Positions 6,474 to 12,149 of a DNA stretch of 14,688 nucleotides are shown piece after piece. The DNA lies in contig DASTRO010000166.1 in NCBI GenBank assembly GCA_035761165.1, positions 1 to 14,688 on the forward strand, read 5' to 3'. Position numbers and translations under genes: made by a program. A model generated the notes under the pieces. That model ran no database searches, was not told the DNA's origin, and worked only from the letters and a program-made list of their open reading frames with translations. This stretch comes from CALCHX01 sp035761165 (lineage in GTDB: Bacteria; Gemmatimonadota; Gemmatimonadetes; Gemmatimonadales; Gemmatimonadaceae). Position 1 is the stretch's first letter; each line of letters opens with the position of its first letter.

Positions 6474-6726
6474 CGCTCAGCGCGCCACGGGAACGACGGA
6501 ACGGCAGTAGCGGGCCACGCGGAGGGCGCGGATCGACCGGGGCACGACGCCGAGCACGCGCGCCCGGGCTGTCGGCAGAGTTGCCGTGGAAGGCGGGTGC
6601 GGCGGACGCGTCGCGAAAATCGCGCTGAGCAGGACACACCGCCCTGCCAGCCCATCGAGCGCGGGTCCCGGGTCCCGGGTCCCAGGCTCGCCGGCGCTAC
6701 GCGCGACCGCTCACCCGCCGCAGCGG
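6474..6726. other. convergent gene-end spacer
   Basis: 253 bases between the stops of the EAL gene (plus) and waaA (minus). I see no gene. It contains a short dyad CGCGA-AAA-TCGCG (6612-6624) and the GGGTCCC tandem repeat at 6663-6683. I see no long terminator hairpin, although two transcription units must end here. Confidence 0.6.
6663..6683. repeat. three tandem GGGTCCC heptamers
   Basis: GGGTCCC occurs three times back to back without mismatch at 6663, 6670 and 6677. The unit is nearly its own reverse complement, so the array can fold back on itself on either strand. It lies 44 bases beyond the waaA stop. Confidence 0.8.
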
Positions 6727-8019
6727 CTAACCGCGCGCGTTCAGTAGCTGCTCGACCAGGGCGTACGACCGTTCCGCTGCGCCGAGGCCGGACTCCACGA
6801 CGGTGCGGGCGGCGGCTCCAGCGGCGGCCGCGGTGGGCAGGTCGCCGAGCCAGGCGATGAGCGCGGTGGCGAGCGCGGACGCGTCGACGGCGGCGACCGC
6901 GCCACCGGCGGCGATCAGGATGCCGGCGTCGCGGCTGTTCGTGTGGCGCGGGCCGAAGAGAACCGGGGCCCCGAACGCCGCGGGCTCGAGCACGGAGTGC
7001 AGCCCGGCGGCGTGGAAGCCCCCGCCGACGAACGCGACGTCGGCCAGTGCGTAGAGGTCGCCGAGCACGCCCACGCGGTCGACCAGGATGACGTCGGCCG
7101 CGGTGGCGTCGGCCGCGTCGAGGCGCGCGAGGCGGAGGCCCGTGTCGCTCGCCCACCGCTCGACCGGCGTGAGGTGGGCGGAGGTCGGCTCGTGCGGGGC
7201 GATCACCAGCCGCGCACCGCGGAGCTGGCGGCGCAGCACGACCCAGGCGGGCAGCAGCGCTCGCTCGTCGGCCGGCCAGGTGGAGCCGGCCACCAGCGTC
7301 GGGCGGTCGCTCGCCAGGGGCGCGAGCAGCGGGCCGGTGCGATCGGCGGCCTGCGCGCGCGCCCACACCTGGTCGTAGCGGGTGTCGCCCGTGACCGTGA
7401 TCGCGTGCTCGCGCACGCCCAGCGCCACCAGTCGGCGCGCGTCGGCCTCGTCGATCGCACCGACGAGGTCGAGCGCCGCGTACGCCTGCCGGAGCAGCCG
7501 CGCCGCGACGCCCCGGGAGCGCGAGGAGCCGGCGGCGAGCGTCGCGCTCACCAGGCCGAGAGGGATCCCGCGACGGTGTGCCGCCGTCGAGAGCATCGGC
7601 CACACGTCCAGCTTGCTGAAGACGAGCGCCGAGGGACGAAGCGCGTCGAGCGCGTGGCGCGCATCGGCGGCCGTGTCGAAAGGGAGATAGTCGGCGAAAT
7701 CCACGTCCAGCCCGCGCGCGAAGCGCTCGGCGCTGGGCGAGAAGTGCGTGTAGGCCAGCTGGAGCTCGGGGCGGCGCTGGCGGAAGCGCTCGAGCACGGG
7801 GCGCGCCTGCAGCCCCTCCCCGACGCTCGGCGCATGCATCCAGAGCAGGGGACGGGACGGGTCGCGCCGCTCGCGCGCCCAGGCGGCATAGCGGGCGCGG
7901 ATGCCGCGGCGCGCGGCCACGGCACGCAGCAGCTTGCCCCCACCGGATGGGGTGGCGGCGGCGGCACCTCGGGCCGCCTGGCCGGCGGCGGCGTAGAGCA
8001 GCCGCGCGAGCGCGTCCAT
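6727..8019 (-). CDS. waaA: 3-deoxy-D-manno-octulosonic acid (Kdo) transferase
   Basis: A 430-residue GT-B glycosyltransferase (family GT30) that moves Kdo from CMP-Kdo to lipid A precursor at the inner membrane, the first step of LPS core synthesis. Landmarks: hydrophobic N-terminus (MDALARLLYAAAG), WMHAPSVGE (60-68) with Glu68 matching the catalytic Glu of the family, VTGDTRYD (209-216), IAPHEP (273-278), ADVAFVGGGF (326-335) and LHSVLEPAAFGAPVLFGP (340-357). The E. coli segment ETELWPN is here SKLDVWP (135-141), closer to the form I recall in Bacteroidetes WaaA (KYEFW), as are APHE and GGGF. Length fits the usual 420-430. The frame is open 102 codons further upstream, but the ATG at 8019 begins the hydrophobic helix and follows the upstream stop by 27 bases. 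It is probably co-transcribed with the DsbA-like gene. Confidence 0.92.
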   Translation of the reverse strand: MDALARLLYAAAGQAARGAAAATPSGGGKLLRAVAARRGIRARYAAWARERRDPSRPLLWMHAPSVGEGLQARPVLERFRQRRPELQLAYTHFSPSAERFARGLDVDFADYLPFDTAADARHALDALRPSALVFSKLDVWPMLSTAAHRRGIPLGLVSATLAAGSSRSRGVAARLLRQAYAALDLVGAIDEADARRLVALGVREHAITVTGDTRYDQVWARAQAADRTGPLLAPLASDRPTLVAGSTWPADERALLPAWVVLRRQLRGARLVIAPHEPTSAHLTPVERWASDTGLRLARLDAADATAADVILVDRVGVLGDLYALADVAFVGGGFHAAGLHSVLEPAAFGAPVLFGPRHTNSRDAGILIAAGGAVAAVDASALATALIAWLGDLPTAAAAGAAARTVVESGLGAAERSYALVEQLLNARG

Positions 8020-8045
8020 CGCGTGGGCGCGCGGCGTGCCCCGGC

Positions 8046-8750
8046 TCAGGGTCGGCCGGCCGGCGGCGCCGACGTCGAGTCGCTCAGCGCGGCATCGATC
8101 GCCTGGCGGAACGCCTCGATGGGCTGCGCGCCCTCGAGCTTGGTGTTGCCGATGAAGAAGGTCGGTGTGGCTCGCACGCCTGCCTGCTCCATGCGCGCCT
8201 GGTCGGCCGCGACGATCTCGCGCATCGCGTGACTCGACAGGCAGGTCGCGAAGGCGGCCGAGTCGAGGCCGGCTGCCGTGGCCAGCGAGTCGAAGACGGC
8301 GCGGGCGTCGGGGAGTCCCTCCCACCGCTCCTGTGTGGCGAAGAGCCCGTCATGATACGGCCAGTACTTTCCCTGGCTGCCGGCGCACATCGCCGCCTCG
8401 GCCGCGAGTTGCGCATGCGGATGCATGGACGTGAGCGGGAAGTTCACGTAGGCGAGGCGGATCTTGCCGGTGTTCACGTACTCGCGCACGAGCTGCGGAT
8501 ACGTCTCGTCGTGCCAGCGCTTGCAGAACGGACACTGGTAGTCGCTGACCTCGAGCACCCAGACGGGTGCCGTGGCGCTCCCCTGGATCCGGGAGGAGTC
8601 GGCGCGGGCGACCGCCGGATCCAGCGCGCTGTCCGCGGGCGCGCTGGCGGCGACGGTGGCGGCGGGCGCGTTGGCCGGCGCGCTCTCGCCACTGCTGCAG
8701 GCGAGCGCGGCGAGCGCGGCGAGCGGGCGGAGCACGCGAAGGAAGGACAT
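8046..8750 (-). CDS. DsbA-family thiol-disulfide oxidoreductase, lipoprotein
   Basis: A 234-residue periplasmic lipoprotein with a DsbA/thioredoxin-like fold (Thioredoxin_4 type). The signal is MSFLRVLRPLAALAALAC with lipid-acceptor Cys18, then an Ala/Pro-rich linker to about residue 58. The active site is C73-P-F-C76 within SDYQCPFCKRW. The helical insert includes FPLTSMHPHAQLAAEAA (104-120), and the cis-proline is Pro196 in RATPTFFIGN. Two more cysteines, Cys122 and Cys170, could form a second, structural disulfide. It probably oxidises or shuffles disulfides of exported proteins. The family also includes DsbG/C-like and BdbD-like members, so the direction of catalysis is not certain. The ATG at 8750 is chosen because it starts the signal peptide; the upstream open frame to 9020 encodes low-complexity Arg-rich sequence. 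No Shine-Dalgarno sequence is seen. It is first in a unit with waaA. Confidence 0.88.
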   Translation of the reverse strand: MSFLRVLRPLAALAALACSSGESAPANAPAATVAASAPADSALDPAVARADSSRIQGSATAPVWVLEVSDYQCPFCKRWHDETYPQLVREYVNTGKIRLAYVNFPLTSMHPHAQLAAEAAMCAGSQGKYWPYHDGLFATQERWEGLPDARAVFDSLATAAGLDSAAFATCLSSHAMREIVAADQARMEQAGVRATPTFFIGNTKLEGAQPIEAFRQAIDAALSDSTSAPPAGRP

Positions 8751-8836
8751 GGCGGGGTCGTGGTGTGGAGCGCGGCGGGCGTGTCGCCGGTGGGCCGGCC
8801 GCGCGTCGTCCGGTGCGTCGATGGGCGTGATGCGCG

Positions 8837-8868
8837 ACGTGGAGCGTCCCTGGCAACGTGGAGCATCC
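8837..8868. repeat. two 13-bp direct repeats, 19-bp period
   Basis: ACGTGGAGCGTCC (8837-8849) and ACGTGGAGCATCC (8856-8868) match at 12 of 13 positions and are spaced 19 bases start to start, about two helical turns. They lie in the probable leader or promoter of the minus-strand DsbA-like gene and could be a tandem regulator site. Confidence 0.55.
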
Positions 8869-8906
8869 GTCGAATGATAACCGTCCGCGCGGTGGTGGCG
8901 CGACAC

Positions 8907-8935
8907 TTCCAGGTGTCGGTCGGCGTAGATACACT
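8907..8935 (+). promoter_or_regulatory. candidate sigma-70-type promoter for the TPM operon
   Basis: TTCCAG (8907-8912), 17 bases, TACACT (8930-8935). The -10 matches four of six consensus positions, including TA and the last T; the -35 is weak. A dyad CGACAC-TTCCAG-GTGTCG (8901-8918) overlaps the -35 and could be an operator. The start codon at 9011 would leave a leader of about 70 bases. Confidence 0.3.
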
Positions 8936-9010
8936 CCGATACGGACGACCTCGGCCCGCGCGTACCGTCGCGATCGCGCCGTGCCCACTCTGCCTGGAGT
9001 CGCACCCGAC

Positions 9011-9850
9011 GTGAACCCATTCCTCGCCGTTGCCGCCGGCCTGCTGCTCTGGCTCCAGGTGCCGGGGCTCCAGGTCCCGCGACCCACCGGCTACGTCAAC
9101 GACTTCGCCGACGTCCTGTCGCCGGAGGCCGAGCGCACCCTGACGGCGATCGCGCAGGGGGTGCGCGACGCGTCGGGCGGCGAGATCGCCGTGGTGACGC
9201 TGACCGATCTCGACGGGCGCGCCGTGTCGGACGTGGCGCTGGAGATCGGGCGGCAGTGGGGCGTGGGGGCGCAGGGGGCGATCGGCGACAGTGCGCGCAA
9301 CGCGGGCGCGGTGGTGCTCATCGTGCCCAAGGAGACGGCGAGCGACGGGCGCGGCCGCTGCTGGGTGTCCACCGGCCGCGGCACCGAGGGCTTCCTCCTC
9401 GACTCCGATGCGGGCTCGATCTGCCGCGAGGCGACGCCGCTCTTCGCGCGCCGCGACTACAGCGGCGGCACGGAGCTGGTCACCTACCGGGTGGCGCAGG
9501 AGTTCGCGCAGGAGTTCGGGTTCGACCTCGACCAGGCGGTGCAGGCGCCGCAGGTGGCAACGCAGCGCCGGCGCGCGCCGGCGCGCGGCATCCCGCTGGC
9601 GCCGATCATCTTCGTCGTGCTGATCCTGATCGTGAGCAGCTTCGGGCGGCGTGGGCGGCGGCATCATGGCGGCATCGGCGGGGCGCTCCCGTGGATCCTC
9701 CTGGGCTCCAGCATGCACCGCGGCGGACGCGGCGGCTTCGGTGGGGGCTTCGGTGGCGGTCTGGGCGGGGGCGGCTTCGGCGGAGGCGGCTTCGGTGGCT
9801 TCGGTGGCGGTGGAGGCTTCGGCGGGGGGGGCGGTGGCTCGAGCTGGTGA
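9011..9850 (+). CDS. TPM-domain (YgcG-like) membrane protein with glycine-rich tail
   Basis: A 279-residue exported membrane protein. The signal-like stretch (about 3-18) is followed by a TPM domain (about 27-150) that begins TGYVNDFADVLSPEAERTL, the usual YgcG/TPM entry, and continues through GGEIAVVTLTDLDG, a GIGD-like QGAIGD segment and NAGAVVLIVP. Cys117 and Cys138 could form a disulfide in the exported domain. A transmembrane helix at about 196-211 (LAPIIFVVLILIVSSF) follows, then a basic stretch and a Gly/Phe-rich tail (238-279) ending GGGGGGSSW. TPM domains occur in plant TLP18.3, Psb32 and MOLO-1 and are linked to phosphatase activity or membrane-complex repair. YgcG-like genes commonly pair with lemA, as here, two genes downstream. 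GTG 9011 is chosen because GGAG lies at 8996-8999 and the signal begins there; an in-frame GTG at 8981 is an alternative. Confidence 0.88.
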   Translation: MNPFLAVAAGLLLWLQVPGLQVPRPTGYVNDFADVLSPEAERTLTAIAQGVRDASGGEIAVVTLTDLDGRAVSDVALEIGRQWGVGAQGAIGDSARNAGAVVLIVPKETASDGRGRCWVSTGRGTEGFLLDSDAGSICREATPLFARRDYSGGTELVTYRVAQEFAQEFGFDLDQAVQAPQVATQRRRAPARGIPLAPIIFVVLILIVSSFGRRGRRHHGGIGGALPWILLGSSMHRGGRGGFGGGFGGGLGGGGFGGGGFGGFGGGGGFGGGGGGSSW

Positions 9851-9869
9851 CCCGATGCGAGGGAGCGCG

Positions 9870-10598
9870 ATGGCGGAGATGACCACGGACTCGCTCGTCG
9901 CGGCGCTTCGCGACGCCTTCGGCCCGGCGCTGCGCGCGGTGGTCGTCTACGGTGCCGCGGCGGGCGACGAGCCGGTGGCGCCCGCGGACGTGCACACGCT
10001 GGTGCTGGTGGACTCCCTGCCACTGGAGGCGCTGGAGAGCGCCGGCGCCCACATCGAGGCGTGGGTGCGCGGCGGCGGCCATCCGGCGCCGCTGGTGCTG
10101 ACGATGGCCGAGTGGCGCTCGAGCGTCGACGTCTTTCCGCTGGAGTACGCCGACATCCTCGACCAGCACCGCGCGCTGCACGGCGCGCTGCCGGCGGACG
10201 GCATCGAGGTGGACCCGGAGGACCTGCGGCTGGCGGTGGAGCGCGAGGCGATGGCGACGCTGCTGCAACTGCGGCGCGGCGTGCTGGCGACCGGCGGCGA
10301 CGCGGAGCGGCGGGTGGAGCTGCTGGTGGCGAGCTTCCCGGCGTTCCTGACGGTCTTCCGCGGCGCGGTGCGGGTGCACGGCGTCCGCCCGTCGGCCGAC
10401 GCCGCGGGGACGTGCGCGGAGCTGGCCTTCCGCACGGGCGTGGACGTGAGCCCGTTCGTGCGGGTGCTGGAGCACCGGCGGGGTCGGCAGCGCATCACGC
10501 CGGGCGAGGTGCACGCAGTCCTCGACGGCTATCTGACGAGCCTCGAGCGGCTGGTGGCGCACCTCGATCAGGTGCGACCGTCTCCGCGCGCCAGCTGA
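9870..10598 (+). CDS. nucleotidyltransferase-fold protein between TPM and lemA
   Basis: A 242-residue soluble protein, no signal peptide. The N-terminal part (about 10-80) resembles a minimal nucleotidyltransferase fold: RAVVVYGAAAGDE (22-34) in place of the usual 'YGS-x-A-x-G', then PADVHTLVLVD (38-48) where the family has 'sDiDllvv'. The expected Gly-Ser is Gly-Ala and the second Asp of the D-x-D pair is His42, so catalysis is doubtful. The C-terminal part (about 85-232) is helical, with VFPLEYADILDQHRALHG, LRLAVEREAMATLLQLRRG and a closing helix YLTSLERLVAHLDQ. I cannot name a characterised family. The start could be ATG 9855, 9870 or 9879; 9870 is preferred because GAGGGAG (9859-9865) lies just upstream. 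It follows the TPM stop by 19 bases and precedes lemA, so it is probably one functional unit with them. Confidence 0.65.
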   Translation: MAEMTTDSLVAALRDAFGPALRAVVVYGAAAGDEPVAPADVHTLVLVDSLPLEALESAGAHIEAWVRGGGHPAPLVLTMAEWRSSVDVFPLEYADILDQHRALHGALPADGIEVDPEDLRLAVEREAMATLLQLRRGVLATGGDAERRVELLVASFPAFLTVFRGAVRVHGVRPSADAAGTCAELAFRTGVDVSPFVRVLEHRRGRQRITPGEVHAVLDGYLTSLERLVAHLDQVRPSPRAS

Positions 10599-10692
10599 GC
10601 GCGCGGCCCGCGCGGCCACCCGATCACCGACAGCGGCGCGCCGAACGCGGGAGCGGGCGCCGCACCCTCTCGACTCCCGAGCCCATCGAACA

Positions 10693-10696
10693 GGAG
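10693..10696 (+). promoter_or_regulatory. Shine-Dalgarno sequence for lemA
   Basis: GGAG with a six-base spacer before ATG 10703; it fixes the start that gives the lipoprotein signal. Confidence 0.65.
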
Positions 10697-10702
10697 CCGA
10701 CC

Positions 10703-11266
10703 ATGCGACGCAGTGGACTTGCCGTGGTGCTGATGCTGGCGCTCGCGCCCGTCAGCGGGTGCGGCTACAACACGATCCAGACGTACGAGGAGCAGGTGGA
10801 CGCGGCCAAGGCGCAGATCGAGGTGACGCTGAAGCGGCGGGCCGACCTGGTGCCGAATCTGGTGGAGACGGTGAAGGGGTTCGCGAAGCAGGAGAGCGAG
10901 GTGCTGACCAACGTCACCCGGGCTCGCGCGGGGCTGGTGAGCGCGCTCGAGCGCCCGGGCGGTACGGACGCCGCGGAGCTGGCGCAGGCGGACGCCCAGC
11001 TGACGCGGGCGATCAACGTGGTGGTCGAGGCGTATCCGGAGCTGCGCTCGAACGAGAATTTCCTGCGCCTGCAGGACGAGCTCGTAGGGACGGAGAACCG
11101 GATCGCGACGGCGCGGACCGACTACAACCAGGCCGTGCAGCGGTACAACAGCTACATCCGCCGCTTCCCGCAGAACCTGACGGCGAAGATGACGGGCGCC
11201 GAGCCGCGGACGTACTTCGAGGTGACGAACGAGGCCGACCGGGAGGCGCCGACGGTGAAGTTCTGA
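10703..11266 (+). CDS. lemA: LemA-family lipoprotein
   Basis: A 187-residue LemA-family protein. The N-terminus MRRSGLAVVLMLALAPVSGC carries a lipobox V-S-G-C with Cys20, followed directly by GYNTIQTYEEQV, the start of the LemA helical bundle. The strongest family marks are LKRRADLVPNLVETVKGFAKQE (43-64), TRARAGL (72-78), NFLRLQDELVGTENRIATAR (119-138) and YNQAVQRYNSYIRRFPQNL (141-159). LemA proteins are exported coiled-coil-rich bundles of unknown biochemical role, often encoded next to TPM/YgcG-type proteins. Most begin with a transmembrane anchor; here it is replaced by a lipobox, a common variant in this family. The gene is last in the TPM/nucleotidyltransferase-fold/LemA unit, 104 bases after its neighbour. 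A long inverted repeat lies about 100 bases beyond its stop. Confidence 0.92.
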   Translation: MRRSGLAVVLMLALAPVSGCGYNTIQTYEEQVDAAKAQIEVTLKRRADLVPNLVETVKGFAKQESEVLTNVTRARAGLVSALERPGGTDAAELAQADAQLTRAINVVVEAYPELRSNENFLRLQDELVGTENRIATARTDYNQAVQRYNSYIRRFPQNLTAKMTGAEPRTYFEVTNEADREAPTVKF

Positions 11267-11306
11267 GCCACCCCGGGTAGGACGGCGGAGCCACGAGGTC
11301 GGATCG

Positions 11307-11324
11307 GCCGGCCAGCAGGCCGGC
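11307..11324. repeat. GCCGGCC hairpin downstream of lemA
   Basis: GCCGGCC (11307-11313), loop AGCA, GGCCGGC (11318-11324). It has the same 7-bp stem as 2134-2157, 3139-3157 and 3420-3439, lies 40 bases after the lemA stop and is again followed by a long perfect inverted repeat. Confidence 0.6.
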
Positions 11325-11369
11325 GTCGGCGCGAGTGGCGCCGCCGTGACGTCCCGGGACGGGTACGAG

Positions 11370-11418
11370 GCCGACAGGGCCGGACGGTGACTTCCAGTCA
11401 CCGTCCGGCCCTGTCGGC
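11370..11418. terminator. perfect 23-bp inverted repeat, probable terminator
   Basis: The arms 11370-11392 and 11396-11418 are exact reverse complements over 23 bp with a three-base loop TCC. The arms contain GACAGGGCCGGACGGTGACT. It lies about 100 bases after lemA and has the same design as 3169-3211 (very long stem, three-base loop, no T-run). It probably ends the TPM-lemA transcript. Confidence 0.65.
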
Positions 11419-11467
11419 GTCTGTCACTCCTGCAGTCGCACTTACACGGTCCGAACTACTGGCCAGC

Positions 11468-11481
11468 TTTGTGCATACAAA
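11468..11481. promoter_or_regulatory. AT-rich dyad, candidate operator
   Basis: TTTGT-GCAT-ACAAA is a 14-base dyad with 5-bp arms that stands out in a GC-rich spacer. The GT...AC spacing resembles GntR-family operator sites, but no regulator gene lies nearby. It is about 200 bases upstream of the promoter candidate and about 670 upstream of the SusC start. Confidence 0.35.
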
Positions 11482-11663
11482 TCAGCCTGAAACGCGCGCT
11501 CCGGCCGGCCGACGGGCCGACCCGGCGTCGTGGAGACGAGTGCGGCTCGGCTTCCGACGGTGCCGATCGCTGGTCGACTCGCGAGGCCGCAGGTCGTCCG
11601 GTTCCAATGTAAGTACGGTGTCAGGTTCGTACGTGATCTGTACGCAATATGTTCGCGCCCGCC

Positions 11664-11693
11664 TTGTCAGCGGACAGCGCGGCGGGATAGCTT
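11664..11693 (+). promoter_or_regulatory. candidate sigma-70-type promoter for the SusC gene
   Basis: TTGTCA (11664-11669, five of six -35 consensus positions), 18 bases, TAGCTT (11688-11693, TA and final T conserved). If used, transcription would begin near 11700 and give a leader of about 450 bases. TATGTT at 11648-11653 is a rival -10 with a weaker -35. Confidence 0.3.
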
Positions 11694-11864
11694 CCTGGTA
11701 CCCGTGACCCTCGAGTGATCGCGGGAGGACGCCCCGCCGCGCCGGCCGCTCGGGCGCGCGGCGTCATGTGCCCGCTCTGGACGCAGGGAGCGTGGCGGGC
11801 GTTCAGCCGAGCGGCACCGGCGCTGGTGTCGCGGCTGTGAGTTCCGGTCGTGCCCTCGGGGAGC

Positions 11865-11932
11865 ACCACACCTCCCGGGCGACCGGACGTTCCGGGCCGT
11901 CGGAGGTCCCGGGCCACCGGACGTCCCCGCAG
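11865..11932. repeat. four tandem copies of a 17-bp unit
   Basis: Period of 17 bases, best written ACCGGACGTCCCGGGCC. Copies start at 11865 (diverged, about 13 of 17), 11882, 11899 and 11916 (last copy diverges at its end). Copies two and three share a -CCGGGCC end; copies two and four share ACCGGACGT. The array lies 220-285 bases ahead of the SusC start. Confidence 0.65.
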
Positions 11933-12019
11933 TGGGAAGTCTCGGCGTGTGCCAGGGCCACGGCGGTCCTTCCAGCCGCCGGAGGTACCCTCTGACCCAA
12001 TTCCTTCCGATCCCGGTTC

Positions 12020-12038
12020 GCGCACGCGATGCGTGCGC
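12020..12038. repeat. 8-bp hairpin in the SusC leader
   Basis: GCGCACGC (12020-12027), loop GAT, GCGTGCGC (12031-12038), a perfect stem about 110 bases before the SusC start. If the upstream promoter candidate is real it lies in the transcribed leader. Confidence 0.5.
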
Positions 12039-12149
12039 CCGTGGCCGGCTGCCGTCCTCCGCGGCCGTCCGGCACCGGCTCCACAACCGACGCCCGGCCG
12101 GGCGTCTCCCACGCGCGCCCTCTGGGCCGCTCACCCCAGCGTCTTTCAC

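Larger units (their letters stand above)
8751..9010. other. divergent promoter region
   Basis: 260 bases between the divergent DsbA-like (minus) and TPM (plus) genes. It contains a plus-strand promoter candidate at 8907-8935, TATCAT on the minus strand at 8874-8879 as a possible -10 for the DsbA-like gene (no convincing -35), and the direct repeat at 8837-8868. No gene is seen. Confidence 0.5.
11267..12149. other. 883-base gene-free region upstream of the SusC gene
   Basis: I see no credible gene on either strand; the open frames here translate to Arg/Gly/Pro-rich low-complexity sequence without motifs. In order it holds hairpin 11307-11324, perfect inverted repeat 11370-11418, a locally AT-richer stretch (about 11440-11490 and 11600-11660) with dyad 11468-11481 and the GTAC cluster 11613-11643, promoter candidate 11664-11693, tandem repeats 11865-11932 and hairpin 12020-12038. 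There is no Shine-Dalgarno sequence before the SusC start. Confidence 0.65.

Noticed and set aside
8020..8325. N-terminal extension of waaA to 8325
   Set aside because: It overlaps the end of the DsbA-like gene by about 280 bases and adds sequence unlike WaaA; ATG 8019 gives the normal length.
8751..9020. N-terminal extension of the DsbA-like gene to 9020
   Set aside because: It would place 90 Arg/His-rich residues before a perfect lipoprotein signal and would overlap the divergent gene start.
9606..10619. 337-codon minus-strand frame opposite the TPM and nucleotidyltransferase-fold genes
   Set aside because: Arg/His-rich low complexity; the plus-strand genes have better starts, ribosome sites and family features.
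11387..11707. Plus-strand frame of 106 codons after lemA
   Set aside because: It starts inside the 23-bp inverted repeat, has no ribosome binding site and no recognisable features.
12012..12040. GGTTCG resembling a tRNA T-arm next to a hairpin
   Set aside because: No acceptor, D-arm or anticodon arm can be placed around it; it is an ordinary hairpin.
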